From Sphingomonas sp. (GTDB lineage Bacteria > Pseudomonadota > Alphaproteobacteria > Sphingomonadales > Sphingomonadaceae), in assembly GCA_013361785.1 (NCBI GenBank), contig JABFXK010000086.1, positions 1 to 35,940 on the forward strand: a stretch of DNA of 35,940 bases, given 5' to 3'. Positions 1 through 10,492 of the stretch are shown piece after piece (positions within the stretch are counted from its first letter, which is position 1; each line of letters starts with the position of its first letter). The notes under the pieces were generated by a model that saw nothing but the letters and a program-made list of their open reading frames with translations, did no database searches and was not told where the DNA came from. The position numbers were made by a program, and so were the translations under genes.

Positions 1-45
1 CCGTTCGCGGTTGCAGCATTGCAGCGGCTATCCCATAGCCCTTCT

Positions 46-819
46 ATGCGCATTTTGATCACTAATGACGACGGCGTGAACGCTCGCGGCCTGAAGCTGC
101 TCGAATCGGTCGCGCGCGAGTTCAGCGACGATGTCTGGATCGTCGCTCCGACCGAGGAGCAGTCGGGCGCGGGCCATTCGCTGACCCTGACGACTCCGGT
201 CCGGCTGCGGCGCCACGACGACCGCCGCTTTTCGGTCACCGGCACGCCCACCGACGCCGTGATGCTCGCGCTCGCGCACATCATGAAAGACTCGCCGCCG
301 GACGTGATCCTGTCGGGGATCAACCGTGGCGCGAACCTCGCCGAGGACGTCACCTACTCGGGGACGGTTTCGGCGGCGATGGAAGGCGCGCTTGCCGGTG
401 TTCGCTCGATCGCGCTGAGCCAGGCCTATTCACGTGAGGGTATGGGCGACACCGTCCCCTTCGCCGCGGCGGAAGTCTGGGCCGAGCGGGTGCTCGGACC
501 GTTGCTCGAGTTTGAGACCGAGGCTGGGACTTTGGTCAACGTCAATTTTCCGGCGTCCCCGCCTGAAGAGGTCAAGGGCATCCGGGTGTGCCGCCAGGGT
601 CTTCGCGATTACGGGCGGCTCCGGATTGTCCAGCGCACCGATCCGCGCGGTTATGAATATTACTGGTTCGGGCTGGGCTCGATGATCCAGACGCCTGGCC
701 ACTCGACGGACCTCGAGGCGATGGCGGACGGTTACGTCACCGTCAGTCCGCTACATCTCGACCTCACGCACGAACCGTCGCTCGACGCGCTCCACAAACG
801 ATTTGCGGCCGCGCCCTGA
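46..819 (+). CDS. surE: 5'/3'-nucleotidase SurE
   Basis: MRILITNDDGVNARG N-terminus, SGTVSAAMEGA and related SurE motifs; internal ATG at 46 preferred over the ORF-track start at 19. Confidence 0.95.
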   Translation: MRILITNDDGVNARGLKLLESVAREFSDDVWIVAPTEEQSGAGHSLTLTTPVRLRRHDDRRFSVTGTPTDAVMLALAHIMKDSPPDVILSGINRGANLAEDVTYSGTVSAAMEGALAGVRSIALSQAYSREGMGDTVPFAAAEVWAERVLGPLLEFETEAGTLVNVNFPASPPEEVKGIRVCRQGLRDYGRLRIVQRTDPRGYEYYWFGLGSMIQTPGHSTDLEAMADGYVTVSPLHLDLTHEPSLDALHKRFAAAP

Positions 820-835
820 CGGGCTGCGGCCGCAA
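803..835. terminator. Long perfect inverted repeat (ttgcggccgc...gcggccgcaa, plus gccc/gggc extension) between convergent genes, overlapping the surE stop codon
   Basis: Left arm 803-812 and right arm 826-835 are exact reverse complements, with an inner gccc/gggc pairing; no clear T-tract on either side. Confidence 0.45.
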
Positions 836-861
836 TTCAACGAAATGAAAGTCGCGCCGGA

Positions 862-1257
862 TTAGCGGCCGCGCTCTCCCTTCTGGCCCTGCGTCGGCGG
901 CTGGTTGGTCGACTGGGCAAGCCAGGTCTCCGTCGCGCCGCACGAGCTGGTCAGAGTCTGCGGCGTTCCGGCCTGGAACGGCGCGTTGTACGGCACGCAT
1001 TCGCGCGCGGCGCCGACTCCCATGCACAGCTGTCCGCTCGCCGCGGTCCAGGTGCCCGGAACTGTCGTGCCGCCCGGCGTCACGATCCGAAGCTGTCCGC
1101 CCGGATCGAGATAGACGGTGTTGGTGGTGCCGTTGGTGGTCACCTGTATGGGCTGACCGACGACTTCGGCGCCGGTGGCCTGCGCGAAAGCGGCTGCGGG
1201 GAGCATTGCTCCAATCGCAATTCCGAGCGCGGCACGTGTGATGAAGCAGCTCTTCAT
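862..1257 (-). CDS. Small exported hypothetical protein
   Basis: ORF with signal-peptide-like start MKSCFITRAALGIAIGAMLPAAAFAQA; two or more Cys; hydrophilic C-terminus. Confidence 0.7.
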   Translation of the reverse strand: MKSCFITRAALGIAIGAMLPAAAFAQATGAEVVGQPIQVTTNGTTNTVYLDPGGQLRIVTPGGTTVPGTWTAASGQLCMGVGAARECVPYNAPFQAGTPQTLTSSCGATETWLAQSTNQPPTQGQKGERGR

Positions 1258-1286
1258 GATCCCAATTCCTCTCTGATCAGAGCTCC

Positions 1287-1697
1287 TTACGCGGGGCTGT
1301 TGGCACCGTGATGCTTTTTGTGAAGCACCAGATAGAGCCCCACAGCCGCAGCGACGGCAATAAGGCCAAGCAGTAGCGGGCTGATGCCGAAGCCGGTGCT
1401 GACCGGTTCGACCGGCGGGACCGGAACCGGCGGCGGAGGCGCAGTCTGGACCGGCACAGGCGCGACGTCGACCTGCGGCAGTATGCACCCGGCCGCGGGC
1501 TGCACTGCAGCAGCGGCTGCAGCGGCAGCGGCCCCGCAGACCGAAGCGGCAGCGGCGCCGCCGCTCATGGCGCTGAGTACCGCCCAAGGGTCGGCGTGCG
1601 TCGCAGCGGGGGCCGCTGCGGCGATTGCACCGGTCGAACTGAAAAGGAGTGATCCTGCAATTAGCGCGCCGATTGCGCAATTCCGTCTGCCAGCCAT
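1287..1697 (-). CDS. Ala-rich exported hypothetical protein with Pro-rich linker and C-terminal TM helix plus basic tail
   Basis: MAGRRNCAIGALIAGSLLFSSTGAIAAAA signal-like; polyAla; PPPPVPVPPVEP; GISPLLLGLIAVAAAVGLYLVLHKKHHG. Confidence 0.65.
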   Translation of the reverse strand: MAGRRNCAIGALIAGSLLFSSTGAIAAAAPAATHADPWAVLSAMSGGAAAASVCGAAAAAAAAAVQPAAGCILPQVDVAPVPVQTAPPPPVPVPPVEPVSTGFGISPLLLGLIAVAAAVGLYLVLHKKHHGANSPA

Positions 1698-1877
1698 AAC
1701 TTGCTCTCCTGGCCCGAGGGGGGAGCCCCGCGGAAGGTCGAACGCCTTACTCCAAAGTGGAGTTGCATTACACCGGTCTGGACAGCAAATTTTAATGTTC
1801 GCGTCAAAAATCGCGCCGTTGTGACAGAGAGAGTGCAAGACTTGGCGCTGCTCTGATCGCCTGTTAGCGGCGCATCG

Positions 1878-2857
<980 letters not shown>

Positions 2858-2861
<4 letters not shown>

Positions 2862-3709
2862 GTAAAGTCACTGTCGCTGCACTCCAGCTCGCATTTAGTG
2901 AGGACACCGTCGGAAACATCCGCGCGGTAAGCGAGCTTGTGCGCGAAGCGGCGGCGAAGGGAGCGCAGATCGTCCTTCCGCCGGAGCTGTTCGAAGGACC
3001 GTATTTCTGCCGGGTTGAAGACGAGACGCTGTTCGCCAATGCGCGGGCGGCGAACGAACATCCATCCGTGCTTGCGATGCAGGAGCTCGCGAAGAAGCTG
3101 AAGATCTGGATTCCGACGAGCTTCTTCGAGGCCGACGGGCCGCACCATTACAATTCGCTCGCGATGATTGCCCCGGGCGGGAAGATCGCTGGCGTTTATC
3201 GCAAGAGCCACATCCCCGACGGGCCTGGGTATGAAGAGAAATTCTACTTCCGGCCGGGGAATACGGGGTTCAAGGTTTGGGACGGTCCGCATCATGCGAA
3301 GCTCGGCGTCGGTGTGTGTTGGGATCAATGGTATCCGGAAACCGCCCGGGCGATGATGCTGATGGGTGCGGACATCCTCTTCTACCCGACGGCGATCGGG
3401 ACCGAGCCGCACGATCCCGACCTGGACACGTCACGGCTCTGGCGCCGGGCGATGATTGGCCATGCCGTGTCGAATGTGGTGCCCGTCGTCGCCGCCAATC
3501 GCATCGGCAGCGAATGCGGTCAGCGCTTCTACGGTCACAGCTTCATCTGCGACGAGCGAGGCGACATCCTCACGGAGTTCGGAGCCGAGGAGACGGGAGC
3601 GCTTGTGGCCACTCTCGACCTTACGGCTGCGAAGAAGCATCGGGCCGCCTTCGGCTTCTTCCGCGACCGCAGGCCGGAACTCTACGGCCGGCTGGTCGAG
3701 GATATCTGA
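2858..3709 (+). CDS. aguB: N-carbamoylputrescine amidase (nitrilase superfamily)
   Basis: PPELFEGPYFC, GVYRKSHIPDGPGYEEKFYF, CWDQWYPE motifs; 4-nt overlap with aguA. Confidence 0.95.
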
Positions 3710-4352
3710 AGGCGCCGGCGCCGGCGGAAGATCTTCTGCGACGCGGCAAGCAGCACAACGATGGCGGCGAAGAGATTGCCGTTGACAGGCGCGTGACGCG
3801 AGATTGCCCATAAACCCAGCCCCACGAGCGCCGCTGCGATTAACGCGTGATAGAGCAGCTCCAGGCGAAATCCGCCTCGATCGACACCGGTGTGGAAAAG
3901 TCTCGGACGGAATAGGACCCACGCCTGCATCAACGCGATCGAAGCGAAAACACTGCCAACCGTGATCATGTAGAATGGAAGCCCCCGCGTGGGACCCGCC
4001 TCGGCGATCATCCGAGCGACGTAGGGAGTCAGCCCGACGAGGCCGAGCAGCACCAGGTTCAGGAGCGTGATTACACCGTCCACCTGCTCCAGCTCCGCGA
4101 ACAACCTCCGGTGTAGAACCAGAACACGCCGACCAAGGCGAATCCGAACAGATAGCCGACGAGCGGCCGACCGGTTGCTCCCAGCAGGGCGCCGGCGCTG
4201 CCGTCCCAGTGATTGGGCAGCTTCAGCTCGAGCGCGATTGCGATCGCGAACACGCCGTCGGACAGCATCAGCAGACGATCGTAATTGTGCCGGTCGACCC
4301 GAGCCCTGAGCGGCTCGTGGATGTGCAAGCTTTCGGGTTCGCCCGCCATCAT
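3682..4352 (-). pseudogene. TMEM175-like (DUF1211) potassium channel family gene, apparently frameshifted near 4113
   Basis: 4071-4352 encodes ...LMLSDGVFAIAIALELKLP...GYLFGFALVGVFWFY; the continuation (LFAELEQVDGVITLLNLVLLGLVGLTP...) is in another frame at 3682-4104. One added base near 4113 restores FWFYHRRLFAELEQVDG. Confidence 0.8.
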
Positions 4353-5020
4353 CCCCCCTTTAGCCGAAGCGCGCGTTCGAACACCTGTTCAAACATATCG
4401 TGCGTGAGCTTGCCAGTGTTCGTGTTCTGGCGTGAGCAATGGTAGCTCGCGAGGAGGACCCTTCCGCCAGGCACGGCGGCTTCGGAGCCGTGGGCGAACT
4501 TCGCGTTCGTCACGCCCAGCGCTTTCGCGCACGAAGCATGCGCGATTTGCCCGAGGGCGATGATCACCTTCACCCTCGGCAACATGGCGAACGATGCTTC
4601 GAGGTAATTGCGGCAATTCGCCACTTCGGTCGGCAACGGCCGGTTGCCCGGCGGAAGACATCTGACCGCATTGACGACGATTGTGCCGACGAGTCTCACG
4701 CCGTCGTCGGGCTCCCCGCCATAACTGCCCTCGGCGAGGCCGAATTTGAGCAACGTCGAATAGAAAAGCTCGCCCGAATAGTCGCCGGTGAACGCCCGCC
4801 CCGTTCGGTTGGCGCCCTTCGTTCCGGGCGCCAGACCGATGACCGCCAGCCATGCGCCGGAGTCGCCGAACGCAGGCACCGGCGCATTCCACCAGCCCGG
4901 GTGTTCGCCGCGAAGCTCCCGGCGCAACGCCACCAGCCGCGGGCACAAAGGACAGTCGCGCGGCGCTTCAGCCTGCGGGATCGGCGACAGGTCGGCGGGA
5001 CTGGCGAACGGCATGGTCAT
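4349..5020 (-). CDS. Uracil-DNA glycosylase, family 5 (UDGb)-like
   Basis: CPLCPRL Cys motif, GLAPGTKGANRTGRAFTGDYSGELFY, ASYHCSRQNTNTG. Confidence 0.88.
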   Translation of the reverse strand: MTMPFASPADLSPIPQAEAPRDCPLCPRLVALRRELRGEHPGWWNAPVPAFGDSGAWLAVIGLAPGTKGANRTGRAFTGDYSGELFYSTLLKFGLAEGSYGGEPDDGVRLVGTIVVNAVRCLPPGNRPLPTEVANCRNYLEASFAMLPRVKVIIALGQIAHASCAKALGVTNAKFAHGSEAAVPGGRVLLASYHCSRQNTNTGKLTHDMFEQVFERALRLKGG

Positions 5021-5037
5021 GACCTAGGCGAACCGCC

Positions 5038-5526
5038 GTGGCTGCCGCAACGCACCTCTATGCAATCGCCATCGGGTCGAACCGCTCTCACGCCCGCCAC
5101 GGCCGGCCGCCGCAGATCGTCGAAGCGGCGATCGCGCGGCTCGACCAGGAGTTCGGCTTGTTCGATGCATCGCCGATCGTGCTCAGCGCGGCGCACGGGC
5201 CCGCCGGACGCGATTTCGCAAACGCCGCGGCGCTGGTGGAAAGCGATCTCAACCCCATGGAAATGCTTGCTCGGCTGAAGGCGATCGAGCGCGAGTTCGG
5301 ACGCCGCTCAGGCCGCCGCTGGGGGCCTCGCGTGCTCGACCTGGACATTGCGCTGTGGAGCGGCGGCAAGGTCCGCTCGCGCCGGCTCACCATTCCGCAT
5401 GTCGAGCTGGCCAGGCGCAGCTTCGTCCTGCAGCCTCTGCTCGCGATCGCACCTGACTGGAGGATCGGATCGACGGCGGTGCGGCATCTCGCCGCTCGCC
5501 TTGCCCGACGCGCGCCGCGGGGCTAG
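5038..5526 (+). CDS. folK: 2-amino-4-hydroxy-6-hydroxymethyldihydropteridine diphosphokinase
   Basis: AIGSNRS, RRWGPRVLDLDIALW, IPHVELARRSFVLQPLLAIAPDW; GTG start. Confidence 0.93.
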   Translation: MAAATHLYAIAIGSNRSHARHGRPPQIVEAAIARLDQEFGLFDASPIVLSAAHGPAGRDFANAAALVESDLNPMEMLARLKAIEREFGRRSGRRWGPRVLDLDIALWSGGKVRSRRLTIPHVELARRSFVLQPLLAIAPDWRIGSTAVRHLAARLARRAPRG

Positions 5527-5541
5527 TCGCGCGCTTGAGGT

Positions 5542-5617
5542 GGGCCCATAGCTCAGTCGGTAGAGCAACTGACTTTTAATCAGTAGGTCGCTGGTTCGAA
5601 TCCAGCTGGGCTCACCA
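5542..5617 (+). tRNA. tRNA-Lys (anticodon TTT)
   Basis: Cloverleaf: acceptor GGGCCCA/TGGGCTC, anticodon loop CTTTTAA, GGTTCGAATCC T-arm, encoded CCA. Confidence 0.97.
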
Positions 5618-5619
5618 GC

Positions 5620-6984
5620 CTATTTGAATTCGACGTGGCGCTTTCGCCGGAGCTGCGCCTTTTCCTTGGGTGGAGCGGCGCGGCTGTCCGCGAGCAGCGC
5701 GGCGCACATTCCGAAGCAGGCCGCGATCGCCGCGGTTCGAAGCGGAAAATCGACAATGCTGTGGATGAGGACCGCGGCTGAAGCGATTGCCGCTGCGCGG
5801 GCGAACGGCCCAGCTTCCGCGGTTCGCCAGGCGCGCCAAACCGCCGCCGCCCACCAGGCGAGGAAAAGGCCGATCAGGATGATTCCTGCAATGCCGAGCT
5901 CGAGCGCAACCTCGAGATAATCATTGTGCGCGTGGACGACATAGACGTCCGTGACCTGCTCGGGCTGTTCATAGAGTGAATAGACGCTCCGGAACGTGCC
6001 GAGGCCCGACCCGGCAGGCATGAAATCCTTGACCGCCTCAGCCGTGGTGGCCGCAATTTCCTTCCGCGATTGGACGGAGTTCGTGGCGTGGGTGCCGATC
6101 TCGCTGCTGCCGATAGCGGTGGTCTCAAGGGCAGCGACCGAACCGATCACCAGAAGCGCCGCGAGCGCGATCAACCAAAGGCGAAGGCGGCTGCCCGGCG
6201 GGAGGATGATGAGGGCGCTGGCGACGATCACCGGCAGTGCGAGGCCGTAACCGGCGAGCGAACCGTTGAGCGCAAGCCCGACAATCACCAGGATCCCAAT
6301 CCCGGCGGCGGTCGCGACAATCGCCGAAAAACGCTGCATGCCGGCGCTTTTTCCTGCAGCCACGAGCGCCGCAAGGAAGGGGATCGTAATCACGAGCAGC
6401 GACGCCATATGGTCGGCGTTGGCGAAGAACCCGACCGCCTTGCCAAAATTGGTGTCCTCATAAAGGTACAGCGGCGATTCTAGCGGGTTTGCAGCCGCAG
6501 CCTGGAGCGCGCCCAGCGCAATTCCTGCCAACGTCCCTGCGATGAGCGCAGCCGCAAGCCATTTCGGCGCGTAAGCCCTGAGCCGCGCCATCGCGCAGAT
6601 CACTGCAAGTGGCGGGATGATCCCGAGCAGAGAGTTGAGCCCCTCGGCGGGGTTCAGGGAGACCGGCTCTGCAGGGACTGGCATGCCCAGCGCCGCAAAA
6701 CCATCGGCGATGGTTCCTCGGCCGCCAAGATGCGTCCACACAGTTGGCGGCAATGGAATCATCTGGAAGCCGACAACGAGGATCGCCAGGACCCCGAGCC
6801 ACAGGAGCTGCCGGGCAGCCAGCGACAGCGGCTGCTCGCTTTTCGCCATCGCTGCCCAGGCAATGATCGCGATGCCGGCAAGCTGCAGGATCATGTTCTG
6901 CCAGATGCCCTGCGCGCTCCCGCCCAGAATGAGGCAGGCGAACAGATAGCCCGGCGCAATGATCACTCGGGCGCGGCTAGGCAC
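5620..6984 (-). CDS. O-antigen ligase/polymerase (Wzy/WaaL-like) family membrane protein
   Basis: Polytopic hydrophobic protein with VVHAHNDYLEVALELGIAGIILIGLFLAW motif typical of O-antigen ligase family. Confidence 0.85.
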   Translation of the reverse strand: MPSRARVIIAPGYLFACLILGGSAQGIWQNMILQLAGIAIIAWAAMAKSEQPLSLAARQLLWLGVLAILVVGFQMIPLPPTVWTHLGGRGTIADGFAALGMPVPAEPVSLNPAEGLNSLLGIIPPLAVICAMARLRAYAPKWLAAALIAGTLAGIALGALQAAAANPLESPLYLYEDTNFGKAVGFFANADHMASLLVITIPFLAALVAAGKSAGMQRFSAIVATAAGIGILVIVGLALNGSLAGYGLALPVIVASALIILPPGSRLRLWLIALAALLVIGSVAALETTAIGSSEIGTHATNSVQSRKEIAATTAEAVKDFMPAGSGLGTFRSVYSLYEQPEQVTDVYVVHAHNDYLEVALELGIAGIILIGLFLAWWAAAVWRAWRTAEAGPFARAAAIASAAVLIHSIVDFPLRTAAIAACFGMCAALLADSRAAPPKEKAQLRRKRHVEFK

Positions 6985-8152
6985 TGGAACCCGCCCAAAC
7001 GAGGCTAAGTCGGGTGATCGTCACGTCGGACTGCTGCGCGATGTCTTCCGAGCGTCCCGACAATTCGAGCCACTGTGCGGGGCAGTTAGCAGGCACCTGA
7101 AAAGACCAGCCGTGATTTGCCGCCTGGTCGAGCGTGATGCTCGCCAGCGGCTGTTGCGACTTGTCGCAGCGCACCGACCAACGAAGCGATTCCGGGTGAA
7201 CCGGCGACCCGGTTAGCTGCAGTTGCAGCCGATAAGTGCCGGCGCGCAGCATCAGGAGCTCGCTTGCGAGCACACCGTCCTGATTGCCGTAAAAGATCAC
7301 GTGAAGCCGCTTGCCGGACTGGCGCTCGGCGAGGCCGACCGTGGAAGAGGTGAGCGACCAGTTGAACGGCGGCGGCGGCTGGGGTGAAGAGAAGGTCGCA
7401 TCGTATACGAGTTCATCACCCGCATTGCCGCGGCCGATCGACGTCCAGATCGCGCGCGCCTGCTGATAGTTGCCGCTGGAGACGAGGCTCTGCAGCAGGA
7501 CCGGGAGCCACTGGCTGTCCGGCGCTCGGTGAGCCTGGTCGGCGACGGCGAGGATCGCATTAGTATTGCCCGGATTGCGCGCGAGCACGGTGAGGACGTC
7601 GTCTTCGATCGCCGGCTGCGAATGGAACAGTGCACGCATTTGCGGCCAGCTGGACCGATTCTGCGCATAGGCCGCAACGAACGGGGCGACCGCGTCAGCT
7701 CCTCCCGGCGAAAGGCGAGCGAGAAGGACCGTCTGCTGCAGGCCGGGAAGCGCCTGCCCCGAGCGGAAGTAATAATCAGCTAGAAAGTAAGCTGCGGGCA
7801 ACGACCGCGGGTCGCGCGATTGCGCTGACAGAAAGGCGCGCTTTGCACCCTCGGCTTCTCCCGCGGTCTGCGCCTGCACGCCACGAACTAGGAACGGCTC
7901 CGCCGAGAGCGGAGACTTCACGGCTGCGTCCTCGATCATCGAGAACGTGCGCTGATCGATGCTCTTGCGTGCTTGGGCGTCGCGGCCAATCTGGGCCAGT
8001 CCGAGAGAGATCTCGACCGAAGGGTGGTACGGCCAGAATTGTGCAGCGATTGCGGGATGGAAGGTGGCGAGCGCCACCACAGCGGCGTTGCGGACGACCT
8101 CAACGGCCAGAAGCAGCGCAGCGGCAATAACCACGACGCGCCGGACGATCAC
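6977..8152 (-). CDS. Hypothetical membrane-anchored/TPR-like protein of the exopolysaccharide cluster
   Basis: 391-aa ORF with N-terminal hydrophobic segment and helical repeat-like region; overlaps the O-antigen ligase gene start. Confidence 0.6.
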   Translation of the reverse strand: MIVRRVVVIAAALLLAVEVVRNAAVVALATFHPAIAAQFWPYHPSVEISLGLAQIGRDAQARKSIDQRTFSMIEDAAVKSPLSAEPFLVRGVQAQTAGEAEGAKRAFLSAQSRDPRSLPAAYFLADYYFRSGQALPGLQQTVLLARLSPGGADAVAPFVAAYAQNRSSWPQMRALFHSQPAIEDDVLTVLARNPGNTNAILAVADQAHRAPDSQWLPVLLQSLVSSGNYQQARAIWTSIGRGNAGDELVYDATFSSPQPPPPFNWSLTSSTVGLAERQSGKRLHVIFYGNQDGVLASELLMLRAGTYRLQLQLTGSPVHPESLRWSVRCDKSQQPLASITLDQAANHGWSFQVPANCPAQWLELSGRSEDIAQQSDVTITRLSLVWAGSSA

Positions 8153-8174
8153 TCGGCCTTGACCTCAGCGCTGA

Positions 8175-10454
8175 TCAGGCGTCGGACTCCTCGGCCGCGG
8201 ATTCCGGCGGCGCCTCGTCCTCGGCCTGCGGGATCATCAGGATCTCGGTGCGCTTCACCTTACCCTTGCCGTAATTGTAATCGGAGCCGTAGCCATAACC
8301 GTACCCATAACCGCTATAGCCATAGCCCGCGCCGCCTTCGGTCGCCTTGGTGAGCACTGCGCCGATAATGTGGGTCCCTGTCGCTTCGAGCCGGTTCAGC
8401 GCCTCGACCGCCGCACGGGTGCGGGTCTTGGAGCTTTCGACCATGAACACCACGTTCCCGGCAGCGGCCGCGAGCAGCGGAGCATCCGCAAGGCCGAGCG
8501 TCGGCGGGCCGTCTATGACCACTAGCTCGAAGCGCTCTGCCGCCTCCGCGATGATCCTGCGAATGCGCCCGGTGGACAGCAGGTCGGCCGGACTCGGCGG
8601 AACAGGCCCGCTGGGCACCAACCACAGATTGGGATGCTGGGTCTCGACGACATGATCCTCGACTTTGTCGTCCGTCGTCAGGAGCTTGCTCAGACCCTGG
8701 TTGTCGCTTGCCGCCTTGAACGCCGGCTTGCGCAGGTCGGCGTCGATCAGCAGCACGGATTTGCCGCGCCTGGCGAAATTCTGGGCAATCGCCAGCGCAG
8801 ACGAGGATTTGCCTTCGCCGGAGCGGGTGCTCGTCAGCAGGAGGACTTTGGGCATTCCCGATTCGGTGCTGAACCGAAGCGCGGTGACAATCGCTGAATA
8901 AGCTTCTGAAATGATCGACGTCGGGTTTTTAAGGTCGTCGACGAACGCGTTCTTTGCCGGCGTCCGCGGAACTGCTCCAAGGCAGGCGAGAGCGAGCTTC
9001 TTGCGGACATCCTCGCGCGTTTTCACCGTGTCGTTGATGAATTCGAGACCGACCGCGCCGGCGATACCGGCCGCAAGGCCGAGGCCGAGGCCCACGATCA
9101 GGTTGAGCAAGAGGTTTGGTTTGAACGGAACCTTTGGAACGCCCGCGCGGTCGACGATGGACACGGGCGCAACTCCGACTCCTCCCGCAACACCGATCTG
9201 CTTGTAGCGCTGAAGCAGCGCGTCATAGAGAGCACGGTTTGTATCCACCTCGCGCTGCAGGATGGTGTACTGGATGCTGCGGCCGCGCAGGTTCAACACG
9301 TCGCCCTTGAGCTGCGCGACCCGTCCCTTCAGCGCATTCTCGGCCGAGACTGCAGCCCGGTATTGGGCAAGCAGATCGTTGTTGCGCCCGGATGTAACCT
9401 GGGCCTGATCCTTCGAAATCTGCCGCTGCAGCTCGTCGATCTGCGCGCGAAGGCTGACCATCTCGGGATGCTCCGGCTTCATGAAGGCGCGCTTCTGCTG
9501 ATATTGCGCCTGCAGCGCCGCAAGCTGCTGGATCAAGACTTGGGTGCTCTGCGTCACCTCCGAGCCCGGGCCCGCCGCCAGCGATTGCTGATAGGCGCCC
9601 TCGGCCGCGACGCGGCGCGCAGTTGCGTCCGCAAGCGCCTCGTTGAGCTTCACGAGCGATTGGCCCTGGAGCGAGTTGGTATCGCCTTGCGACTGGCTGG
9701 TCGCCGCCGGATCGGCACCCGAGGTGTTGATGATCCCCTGCTGCTGCGCATAACTGACCAGCGCGCGCTCTGAATTCTCGAGATCGCCGCGCGTCTTGCT
9801 GATCTGCCGCTCCAGGAAATTTCGCGCGTAGGCCGAGGATTCGTAGCGCCTTTGAATCGCGGTATTGATGAAACTGTCGGCGACTGCGTTGGCAACCGAT
9901 GCCGCGAGTTGCGGCGAGGTCGAATCGTAACTGAACCTGATGAGCTCGCCGATCTCGGGAGGAGTAACGTTCAGGTTTTGGGTGATCATTTGCGTCGCGG
10001 TCCACAGGCGCTTTGACGCGTCTAGGTCCTGCCGAACCACTTCCGGGTTATTGGGTAGATTGAGCTCCTGAGCCGCGCGTTCGGCTACGCTCCTGCTCTG
10101 AACCAGGCCGACCTGAGTCGCAACGAATCCGATGGGATCGCCGCCGGTGACATCAGTCTGATCACCGTCCTTAGCGTCGGTGACCTGGAACGAAGGCGGA
10201 TTCGCTTCGAGAGTGACCCAGGCCCGATAAACCGGCCGCGTCAGCAAGGTTATGAGGATCGCGCCTGCAAGGCCGAGGGCAATCGCGCCGAGGACCAGCC
10301 ATCGCCAGTGATGGATGATGCGCAGCAACGTCGCAAAATCGAGCATATTCGCTGACGAATAATTGCGTTGACCGCGCGTCAGCTGATCCGCGTCGGGATT
10401 GTAAGCTCCGACTGGCCACGGGCCGTCGTTCGGTACTGGCAGGCTTGTGTTCAC
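8175..10454 (-). CDS. Polysaccharide biosynthesis tyrosine autokinase (Wzz/Wzc-like BY-kinase)
   Basis: Wzz-like N-terminus, TSTRSGEGKSSSALAIAQNFARRGKSVLLIDADLRKP Walker motifs, Tyr/Gly-rich C-terminal cluster. Confidence 0.93.
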   Translation of the reverse strand: MNTSLPVPNDGPWPVGAYNPDADQLTRGQRNYSSANMLDFATLLRIIHHWRWLVLGAIALGLAGAILITLLTRPVYRAWVTLEANPPSFQVTDAKDGDQTDVTGGDPIGFVATQVGLVQSRSVAERAAQELNLPNNPEVVRQDLDASKRLWTATQMITQNLNVTPPEIGELIRFSYDSTSPQLAASVANAVADSFINTAIQRRYESSAYARNFLERQISKTRGDLENSERALVSYAQQQGIINTSGADPAATSQSQGDTNSLQGQSLVKLNEALADATARRVAAEGAYQQSLAAGPGSEVTQSTQVLIQQLAALQAQYQQKRAFMKPEHPEMVSLRAQIDELQRQISKDQAQVTSGRNNDLLAQYRAAVSAENALKGRVAQLKGDVLNLRGRSIQYTILQREVDTNRALYDALLQRYKQIGVAGGVGVAPVSIVDRAGVPKVPFKPNLLLNLIVGLGLGLAAGIAGAVGLEFINDTVKTREDVRKKLALACLGAVPRTPAKNAFVDDLKNPTSIISEAYSAIVTALRFSTESGMPKVLLLTSTRSGEGKSSSALAIAQNFARRGKSVLLIDADLRKPAFKAASDNQGLSKLLTTDDKVEDHVVETQHPNLWLVPSGPVPPSPADLLSTGRIRRIIAEAAERFELVVIDGPPTLGLADAPLLAAAAGNVVFMVESSKTRTRAAVEALNRLEATGTHIIGAVLTKATEGGAGYGYSGYGYGYGYGSDYNYGKGKVKRTEILMIPQAEDEAPPESAAEESDA

Positions 10455-10492
10455 GGTTGCTTGCCTCGCTTATTAGTCGCCCCGAAGCGCAC

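Noticed and set aside
1500-1560. GC-rich repeat-like tract (gcagcggctgcagcggcagcg)
   Set aside because: It is the poly-Ala coding part of the exported protein, not an independent repeat array; no CRISPR-like spacing
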